Program-made: the position numbers and the translations under genes
The notes under the pieces: model-generated
What the model was told of the DNA's origin: nothing
Databases searched by the model: none
What the model saw: only the letters and a program-made list of their open reading frames with translations
Part shown: positions 57,602 through 64,000 of the stretch, in pieces
How the letters are laid out: every line of letters begins with the position of its first letter
How positions within the stretch are numbered: position 1 is the first letter of the stretch
Assembly (NCBI RefSeq): GCF_009933175.1
Contig: NZ_MAEJ01000001.1
Coordinates: forward strand, 332,238 to 396,237
Direction of reading: 5' to 3'
Length of the DNA stretch: 64,000 nucleotides
From: Candidatus Enterococcus huntleyi
GTDB lineage: Bacteria; Bacillota; Bacilli; Lactobacillales; Enterococcaceae

Positions 57602-59611
57602 ATGAAACGCATAGTGAGAGGCCTGGTTATTCTGTGCCTGGTGATAGGGAGTCAACTTTCTCTGACCATCGAGGTCTCAGCATTAGATGAGCAGATGTAT
57701 TCAACCGAAAGCGATCAGGTGACGGTCAGCACGGAGAGCGAGCGTACGGAAGCGACCATTGGTACGGAGCCAAGCACGCTGTCGAGCGGAGTTTATAATT
57801 CTGCAGATACGGGGAACATGACCGGCGATTCAAACATTGATTTGCCGGACAATACACAAACCGATTGGCAGTTACAATTAGCTGATGACGAATTATCTAT
57901 GACCCTAGATCCGCAAGATAATCAACCTTTGATTCATGCTGAGAGTGGTAACTGGGCCAATTATTCAGGGGATAAAGAAGCGACTTTAGCGTACCAAGTC
58001 GATGGCGGAGCACGCCAAACGGTTCCAGCTGCGGATTTGAATCAGACAGATAAAACGTTTCAGACGATGTTTGACTTGTCGACGTCAGACCAAACGGTGG
58101 CTGACGCGAGCGAGCATACAGTCGTGTTCTATCTGACGATTGATGGCGTGACGCAAGAGGACAGTCTGCTTGTTCATGAGCAAGTTACAACCAATAAGTC
58201 CCCCATGCTGACTACAACTTCAGCACAGCTGAGTGTCCCACTAAATGATACAGGAATTTACAAAATTGATTTTGAGGGAGTCTGGCAGGACGAGGATAGT
58301 CATCAAACGACACTCTCTGGAAAATATTCAGACAACTCAGCCATCGATTTGCCCGACAATACCTTTACGAATACGGATCTAGGTACTGAGAATAACTTTT
58401 CTATTCGCTTTGAAACAGCAGCTGGCAAATTAACATTAGGCGAAAATCAATTGGAATTCTGGTTGATGGACAACGAAGACGGCACTTCAGAACAGGTGCT
58501 GTTGACTGTGACGGTGACGAAAAATACGAACGAATTACCCATATTTACGCTGACTTATCCAAAGGTCACTTTGAATGAATCAACATCGGGAACGTATACC
58601 TTCAGTCTAAAAGGTAGCTGGCTGGATTCAGATAGCGACCAAGTGACGATTGAAGGGAAATATCCAGATAAGACAGCAATCAGTTTAACTGATGCAAGCT
58701 ATCCAAATGAACATAAAGGCACCACAACACGCTTTAGCCTAGACATTAAGACTGAAGCAGGCAAAATAAAGTATGGGGAAAATGTATTAGAATTTACGAT
58801 GACCGATAGTGATAATGGCATGTCAACGGCGGTTGAGTTTATCGTTGACATCAGAAAAAAAACAAATTATGTGCCCGTATTAAAAGTTGAACCTACAGAC
58901 TTCGAATTGATGCGTGAAGAATCCGGCGATTATAGCTTTACGATCAATGGCCGCTGGTCGGATAATGAGAGTAGCTCTGTCTCATTGAAAGGGGAATATG
59001 TTGATAAGTCGACCTTTACCAGTGAAGACTATCCGAATCCCTACAAAGGACAACTAACAGCCTTTAGTCTAGACGTGACAGTCCCGGTCGAAAAACTAAA
59101 CGCCTCTGGCAGCAATCAGTTAGACTTGGTAGCAATCGACAAGGAAGGAGCAACCTCCCAAGTGATCACGCTACATTTCACACTAATAGCAGGCACCATT
59201 CAGTTTGATGAGGTCGCTGACCATTCTAGCTTTCAGGCAGTTAAGTTGGCAAACGATCCGGTGATAAGCCATGCCAATGATGATTGGGTCGTCAATATCA
59301 GCGATACAACGAACCCAAACAACGAACCACCCACTTGGAGACTAGAAGCTACCCAAGAAACACCGCTAGAAAATAGTAATACGCAGCATGCACTGTCTTC
59401 AACGATCGAATACAAAAATGCTGCCGGCCAAGTCACGCCATTAGCTATCGGCGTGCCAGTTGCAATCGATATGCAGCAAGACACCACAGATCAAACCAAA
59501 TATAACTTAGGTTGGTCAGATACGGAAGGCTTTCAATTACCCGTCAGCCCCAGTGAACCTGTCGGGGATTATAGCACTACGATTCAATGGACGATTGTTG
59601 AAGCACCATGA
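57602..59611 (+). CDS. Large WxL surface protein, operon 2 (rearranged)
   Basis: A 669-residue paralogue of the 51223 protein. After the signal peptide about 165 residues present in copy 1 are absent. The common domain starts at TDWQLQLADDELSM. Three Ig-like repeats follow instead of two; the extra middle one begins near SGTYTFSLKGSWLDSDSDQ. The C-terminal WxL domain (TWRLEATQ, TTIQWTIVEAP) is conserved. The changes would alter what the protein presents on the surface while keeping wall binding. Confidence 0.88.
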   Translation: MKRIVRGLVILCLVIGSQLSLTIEVSALDEQMYSTESDQVTVSTESERTEATIGTEPSTLSSGVYNSADTGNMTGDSNIDLPDNTQTDWQLQLADDELSMTLDPQDNQPLIHAESGNWANYSGDKEATLAYQVDGGARQTVPAADLNQTDKTFQTMFDLSTSDQTVADASEHTVVFYLTIDGVTQEDSLLVHEQVTTNKSPMLTTTSAQLSVPLNDTGIYKIDFEGVWQDEDSHQTTLSGKYSDNSAIDLPDNTFTNTDLGTENNFSIRFETAAGKLTLGENQLEFWLMDNEDGTSEQVLLTVTVTKNTNELPIFTLTYPKVTLNESTSGTYTFSLKGSWLDSDSDQVTIEGKYPDKTAISLTDASYPNEHKGTTTRFSLDIKTEAGKIKYGENVLEFTMTDSDNGMSTAVEFIVDIRKKTNYVPVLKVEPTDFELMREESGDYSFTINGRWSDNESSSVSLKGEYVDKSTFTSEDYPNPYKGQLTAFSLDVTVPVEKLNASGSNQLDLVAIDKEGATSQVITLHFTLIAGTIQFDEVADHSSFQAVKLANDPVISHANDDWVVNISDTTNPNNEPPTWRLEATQETPLENSNTQHALSSTIEYKNAAGQVTPLAIGVPVAIDMQQDTTDQTKYNLGWSDTEGFQLPVSPSEPVGDYSTTIQWTIVEAP

Positions 59612-59661
59612 GGGTTGGCGATGATGTGGAATGAGGAATCGGATTTTAGTAAATAAATGTA

Positions 59662-59709
59662 AAAAGCTTGAGACGCTGTTAATGATAATTCAGCGGTTCA
59701 AGCTTTTTT
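59662..59709 (+). terminator. Terminator of WxL operon 2
   Basis: AAGCTTGAGACGCTG pairs with CAGCGGTTCAAGCTT, then TTTT. Homologous to the operon 1 terminator. Confidence 0.88.
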
Positions 59710-59754
59710 GTTTTGGTATTTTTTTATTTTCTATAGATAGAGAGTATTAAGCAG

Positions 59755-60060
59755 CAAAAGGATTTTCTAAGAAGATAATTTCTTGGTTAATCGTATCAAC
59801 TTTGACATTGACCCCGATAGGTAGAATACAACGAGGTGCTGCATGCCCAAGATTAATATTATAAAGGATTGATGGTTGTTCCTCATTAATTGTTTCAACT
59901 AAGACATGATTATATTCATCCCAGAAAGTTTCGTCCTGTGACTTACCAAAGAGAATCCCATTGGTAACTTTGAAAAGGGCTCTGTTTTTTATTCTAGCAA
60001 CATCTGTCTAAAAACTTATGGCGTGACTTTCATTTCAGAAGTCTCAAGAAAAAGAATCGT
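59755..60060 (-). pseudogene. Degraded S66 LD-carboxypeptidase fragment, copy 2
   Basis: DNA from about 59755 to 60060 matches the copy 1 fragment at 53575-53865 (for example the stretch with TTAATCGTATCAACTTTGAC) but with a frameshift and substitutions. It shows that the duplicated unit extended past the WxL genes into this peptidase gene. The stretch 60061-60310 has no gene. Confidence 0.75.
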
Positions 60061-60310
60061 CAGGAGATAACTTTCGGTTAAATAATCTCATTTATTAAAA
60101 AAATGAAAGGTGATAGAAGGCTATTTGTGATTTTTTTATTCTTTTCTTTTGTCTAAAAGCTCTGTAAAATAGAGTTGAGATGAAATTTAATATATATTTT
60201 GAGATACATAAGCGATCAGCGTTGAGATTGAGGCTACTTCATCTGATTTAAAGATATTGAAACAACAAAAAATTAATAGAGGGTTTAAATTAATAATTGG
60301 AGTGAAGAAA

Positions 60311-61975
60311 ATGGCGAGTTATAGAGTCATGAATTTGGTACTTAAGAATGGAAAGATAGTTAATCAGCTTGAGAAAATTCATATGAATGTTTTAGAGAAT
60401 AACCCAGTTACCTATATTTACTATAATCTTACGAAGAGAAAAGTTTATGTTGGTGAGACAAACGGTTTCAGTAGAAGACACAATGAACATTTATGTGAGT
60501 CTAATCCTAAGGTAGATTATAACGAGTATACAAACTGTCTAGTAATCTACTCGAATTTATTTGACAAATCATCTATTCTCGATTTGGAATCATTAATCTT
60601 GAACTATATGATTGCGGAGTCTGATACGACTAAATTTCTGTTTGCAAATGGAAATGGTGGGCAGACTGAATTGGTTTATAAGAATAAAGAAGAAATTGTA
60701 ACAGAAGTCTTTTATAGATTGTGGAGTAATGAACTACATAGATTGGGATTAGTCGATAATCCCAACATAGCGGAGCTGAGAGAGCGTCTTTTATTCAAAT
60801 ACTCACCGTTCAAACAACTATCATCTGAACAAAGAGTAGTTGCTGATGAAATTGAAAAAGACGTGACAAAAAGGTATTTAATAGAAGCCCCCGCGGGCTC
60901 AGGAAAATCCGTTCTTTTTACTAATTTAGCGTTCTCTTTAGCTGAAAAGAATCCAAGCTTAAGGATAGGGTTAATAACTACAGGAAACTTAACTAGACAG
61001 TTTAATTTGATTTTTAAGTCAATCGGATTAAATGGTAGATTAACTGTTAAAACAGGTTCCCAATTAATAGTAGATGCAAAAAATAATGATAAGAGATTTG
61101 ACATTATTATTGTAGATGAAGCACATAAATTGAAGCAGCACTATAGAAAAGGGCATCCAAATGCAAGAAGACATCTTAAGGAGGGTGATGAGGAAATTAC
61201 TCTTCTTGAAGAACTAACTGATGGATTAGTTCTACTATATGATCCATATCAAGGAATCAAGCCTCAAAATATCAGACCTTCAGAAATTAGAAATCTTACG
61301 AAAGACTATAAAAAGCTGTTATTAAGGCAGCAGTTTAGAATTGGTGGAAATGAGGATTTCTCAGGTGAAGACTTTTTAAAAGGGATATTATATGGCTTCC
61401 AACTAAGTGATGATGAAACCTTTGATAAGAAAGTTTTTAAAGATGAATATTTTAAAATTGTAGATACATTTAAAGAAGTTATTGATTATGTTGATGAGTA
61501 TTCCCATGCTTACCCAAAGAAAACTAATAGGGTAATTGCTGGTTATTGTAGAGAATGGCTATCGAATAGTGGCAAGAAAGAGAATAAAGGTAAAAAAATG
61601 GAAGAATTACCCTATGATTGGAATATGGACGGCATCGAAAAAAGATGGAACTCGACATATGAGGACTGGGTAAAGAAACCAAATTCAGAAAATGAAATAG
61701 GCTCAATTCATGCTATTCAAGGGTATGATTTGAATCATTCTGGCGTGATTATAGGAAATGATATAACAGTGAAGGATGGAAGAATTGTTGCAGTGCCAGA
61801 AAATTATAAAGATATCGGTGGAACACCTTTGAAAGAAACATTTAGCTTATCTGAGTTAACAGAGTATATCTTAAATATTTATTACGTACTGCTTTCACGA
61901 GGCATTGATGGATGTGCCGTTTATTTTGAGGATAAGAGTGTAGAGAAGTTATTTAGAGAGCGAGTCGGGTTGTAG
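60311..61975 (+). CDS. GIY-YIG nuclease fused to a DUF2075 helicase-like ATPase
   Basis: A 554-residue protein. Residues 33-100 are a GIY-YIG nuclease: YIYYN (35-39), VYVGET (45-50), R56, H57, H60 and a probable metal-binding Glu in LDLESLIL. From about residue 165 comes a superfamily 1-type ATPase of the DUF2075 group with Walker A EAPAGSGKSV, DEAH box IIIVDEAHKLKQ, LLYDPYQGIKP and GSIHAIQGYDL. Such nuclease-helicase fusions often lie in defence islands and may cleave foreign DNA. The start is ATG 60311 with GGAGTGAAG upstream; the earlier ATG at 60257 has none. Confidence 0.85.
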   Translation: MASYRVMNLVLKNGKIVNQLEKIHMNVLENNPVTYIYYNLTKRKVYVGETNGFSRRHNEHLCESNPKVDYNEYTNCLVIYSNLFDKSSILDLESLILNYMIAESDTTKFLFANGNGGQTELVYKNKEEIVTEVFYRLWSNELHRLGLVDNPNIAELRERLLFKYSPFKQLSSEQRVVADEIEKDVTKRYLIEAPAGSGKSVLFTNLAFSLAEKNPSLRIGLITTGNLTRQFNLIFKSIGLNGRLTVKTGSQLIVDAKNNDKRFDIIIVDEAHKLKQHYRKGHPNARRHLKEGDEEITLLEELTDGLVLLYDPYQGIKPQNIRPSEIRNLTKDYKKLLLRQQFRIGGNEDFSGEDFLKGILYGFQLSDDETFDKKVFKDEYFKIVDTFKEVIDYVDEYSHAYPKKTNRVIAGYCREWLSNSGKKENKGKKMEELPYDWNMDGIEKRWNSTYEDWVKKPNSENEIGSIHAIQGYDLNHSGVIIGNDITVKDGRIVAVPENYKDIGGTPLKETFSLSELTEYILNIYYVLLSRGIDGCAVYFEDKSVEKLFRERVGL

Positions 61976-62050
61976 GAAGAAGATGTCTGGAAAAAGTCGC
62001 TGATTTAGCAAAATTTCACAATGCTAGGAATTTGGTGCTGTCAGTGGCAC

Positions 62051-62230
62051 CTGAAGTTTTGGACTTTCAGTATCCCTCATGCGGTAAGATTTGCTCGTAA
62101 TCTTGAATACTTTGACATGATGAACGAGTCAGTCAAGGATGGCTGCGGCGATTTCAGGACTTTGAAATAACTCTTCCCAGTGAGATAAAATAATATTCGT
62201 TGTGATAATTGTCAAGAGTCGTTCATAACG
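62051..62230 (-). pseudogene. istB: IS21-family IstB remnant
   Basis: On the minus strand the frame reads RLLTIITTNIILSHWEELF, then SPEIAAAILD, a stop, and LVHHVKVFKITSKSYRMRD. This is the C-terminal part of the IS21 transposition ATPase IstB, with a TGA where the family has Arg (D-R-L-V-H-H). The N-terminal part and IstA are absent. Confidence 0.75.
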
Positions 62231-62244
62231 TATGGCTATGGCTG

Positions 62245-62276
62245 GAAGGTGAAATAGTAAGTCACCTTCTTTTTTT
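62245..62276 (+). terminator. Terminator
   Basis: GAAGGTGA at 62245-62252 pairs with TCACCTTC at 62262-62269, then T7. It may serve the GIY-YIG gene or be a relic of the IS. The stretch 62277-62604 has no gene I can support. Confidence 0.75.
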
Positions 62277-62604
62277 GAATCGGTAAGGAATCACCCTGGT
62301 TGCTCTTAAAAGGAATCGTCACACTTATAATGGCAATTAACTATGTATTATTTTTGTCGGAATTATTGAGTATTAAAGGTTTTATTAGTCTAGTTTATAA
62401 ATTTGAGATTCTTTTGCAGTAAATACAATTTATTACTATTACTCTACTCCTGTTGAACGTAGATAGTTGCTGGATAATAGAGAGAAGAATTCTGATTAAT
62501 AATGGAATTATTTACATAGAGATTTAACAGATGGGTAAGTTAGCCTAAACACTATATACAGTAGTCGAAAAGAATAAATAAAAATTATGAGAGAGAGGTA
62601 AGTT

Positions 62605-63201
62605 ATGAATATTTTTTTATGTGCTGGCGGAAGAGGTTTAGAATTAAATGATGTGATAAAAAATAAAATACCCAAAGTAAAACTAGAACCATTTGCGAAC
62701 GGTTTGAAATTAAATGAGAGTGCTTACTCTTTGTGGGGGTTGTCTGAATTTGGAGCACTTAAACCCGAGGCATTAAAGGAAGACGATATTGTATTTATTA
62801 GTAATAATAAGTGTTTAGTCTATATCGCAAAAGTTTTCTTTTGTTTTGAAGATGATAATATTGATGATATAGCATGGTTTGGTCAGAAGCAATGGAAATA
62901 TAAAATAGTTCTAAAGGATCCGATTAAAATATTCATTCCAGATGAAAATCAAAACATAGATGATCAAATTAAAGCTCATGGAAAATCGAAGGATGAGTTA
63001 GGTGAAATAAAATTATGGCATAAAAAAGGGCTAGGATTAAGACATGTACTTTCAAAAAAAGATAGAGGTAATTTACAGGGAAATTATAAGATTGGTTCAA
63101 ATGATAAGAATGATAGTTACCCTGATTCCGATCAGATTATGTCCCAGTTTAACTGGTATTGTAATATTACGAAATATCAATGTATAGAAATGTATGTATA
63201 G
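62605..63201 (+). CDS. Hypothetical protein with EVE/PUA-like domain
   Basis: A 198-residue soluble protein. Residues 40-110 (YSLWGLSEFGALKP, EDDIVFI, YIAKV, IAWFG, WKYKIVLKDP) follow the pattern of EVE/PUA-like folds at the front of modified-base-dependent restriction enzymes: a WG motif, a 'GD-vxF' type strand and an aromatic 'W-yxxxL' strand. The C-terminal 80 residues are basic and helical with a W near the end. No nuclease motif is seen. GAGAGAGG precedes the ATG. It is 10 bp from the ATPase gene, so the two probably act together, possibly as sensor and motor. Confidence 0.55.
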   Translation: MNIFLCAGGRGLELNDVIKNKIPKVKLEPFANGLKLNESAYSLWGLSEFGALKPEALKEDDIVFISNNKCLVYIAKVFFCFEDDNIDDIAWFGQKQWKYKIVLKDPIKIFIPDENQNIDDQIKAHGKSKDELGEIKLWHKKGLGLRHVLSKKDRGNLQGNYKIGSNDKNDSYPDSDQIMSQFNWYCNITKYQCIEMYV

Positions 63202-63211
63202 GAGAGACCAA

Positions 63212-64000
63212 ATGGACTTTGTAGGGATTATATTTGAAAATGGAACATCTCATTGCTTATTGAATGATTATATGATTGAGAAGGATAAAGAGATATATCA
63301 ACTTAGTAAAAAAACGAAAGTAACTGATTTTTATAATAATGAGTTAAAAAGTATCAGTTGTATTGTTGGTGAGAATGGTTCTGGAAAAACCCGACTAATT
63401 AATGATATATATCAGAACTTAATGAGAAGTAATAGTAAATCTACCTGTACATTTATTATTAGGACTGTAGTAGACGATATACAGTCTTATTATTTAACAG
63501 GAAAACAGAGAAAAGTTTGTTTTGAGGACGAAATATTAAAAGAATATCATAATCAGGAGCAATGTAATATCGTCAAATTTTCAACTACATTAGAAGGTAG
63601 AGCTTTTGAGGAAAAAGTAGCCGCCGAAAACTATGATATATCAACAACTAGCTTACTATATGATTATGGAATTGGTAGGTTAACAGAAATAGATATGCTT
63701 AACCAAATAAGCTTTGTTGTTAACTATTATAGTGACCTTAGGAAATTTAATGAAGTAAAAGATATGAAATTTATTAATATAGAGGCTAAGGAATGCATTA
63801 TGACTTTATCCAATGAAGGTAGAGGGATTCTTGGCGTAAAAGATAGATATCTATCTGAACAAATTAATTTCAAATCGATGAAAACCCGCTTAGATATAGG
63901 AAACGCTAGTGACAAGAATAATATCATTACAGTCTTATATTTAAAATTTATTAGCATCTTAATTAGTCAGATAACTATTTTACTACCGGTGAATCAAGAG
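63212..64000 (+). CDS. AAA/ABC-type ATPase, cut by window end
   Basis: The first 263 codons of a longer protein, open to the last base. It begins MDFVGIIFENGTSHCLL and has Walker A CIVGENGSGKTRLI at about residues 52-65, as in SMC/OLD-like and defence-associated ATPases whose Walker B lies hundreds of residues later. AT-rich, like its partner. AGGAGAGA precedes the ATG. Any nuclease or TOPRIM domain would lie beyond the window. Confidence 0.8.
   Translation, partial: MDFVGIIFENGTSHCLLNDYMIEKDKEIYQLSKKTKVTDFYNNELKSISCIVGENGSGKTRLINDIYQNLMRSNSKSTCTFIIRTVVDDIQSYYLTGKQRKVCFEDEILKEYHNQEQCNIVKFSTTLEGRAFEEKVAAENYDISTTSLLYDYGIGRLTEIDMLNQISFVVNYYSDLRKFNEVKDMKFINIEAKECIMTLSNEGRGILGVKDRYLSEQINFKSMKTRLDIGNASDKNNIITVLYLKFISILISQITILLPVNQE

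Overview
The window looks like chromosomal DNA of a low-GC Gram-positive coccus, most likely an Enterococcus or close relative. The grounds are tandem clusters of WxL-domain surface proteins with their DUF916/DUF3324 anchors, a sufCDSUB operon, a Met-type T-box in front of metNIQ, an Mga-type regulator, and the neighbourhood rodA / ArsC-like / gcvH / metNIQ. The species cannot be fixed from the sequence alone.

Layout. 0-2.3 kb: a lipid-anchored flavoprotein reductase and a tRNA-Ser(CGA). 2.4-12.1 kb: a plant-glycan utilisation cluster with an AraC regulator facing a GH2 enzyme, an MFS transporter, a GH43 xylosidase/arabinosidase and a GH78 alpha-L-rhamnosidase. 12.4-16.2 kb: YitT, YeiH and RodA. 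16.2-20.1 kb: an ArsC/Spx-like gene with an apparent ATT start, a GcvH-like lipoyl protein, then a T-box leader and metN-metI-metQ. 20.1-21.3 kb: a gene-free region holding two diverged copies of a repeat of about 170-190 bp. 21.3-26.5 kb: the sufCDSUB Fe-S assembly operon.

26.5-31.4 kb: an AT-rich island beginning with a tyrosine-integrase scar. It carries a class 2 OLD nuclease plus UvrD-like helicase pair of the Gabija type and a third gene with an HEPN-like R-x4-H motif. 31.5-33.4 kb: a decayed lipoprotein fragment, a DUF4767-like lipoprotein and a small acidic protein. 33.5-41.0 kb: a complete Gram-positive version of the E. coli yhf/php operon (yhfU, yhfT, php, yhfS, yhfZ, yhfY, yhfX, yhfW), a catabolic system of unknown substrate. 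It has a strong promoter and two matching 16-bp operator-like sites. 41.2-46.8 kb: a membrane protein, a lipoprotein, an XRE regulator and a lactococcin-972-type ABC exporter/immunity pair without a visible bacteriocin gene.

47.5-60.1 kb: an Mga-like regulator followed by two tandem paralogous WxL operons, each ending with a terminator and a decayed S66 LD-carboxypeptidase fragment. The second operon has an extra WxL gene and a rearranged large WxL protein. 60.3-64.0 kb: a probable second defence cluster with a GIY-YIG/DUF2075 nuclease-helicase, an IS21 IstB scar, an EVE-like domain protein and an AAA ATPase cut by the window end.

The most promising material for undescribed biology is the yhf operon with its operators, the HEPN-like gene beside Gabija, and the EVE-like/ATPase pair at the right edge.
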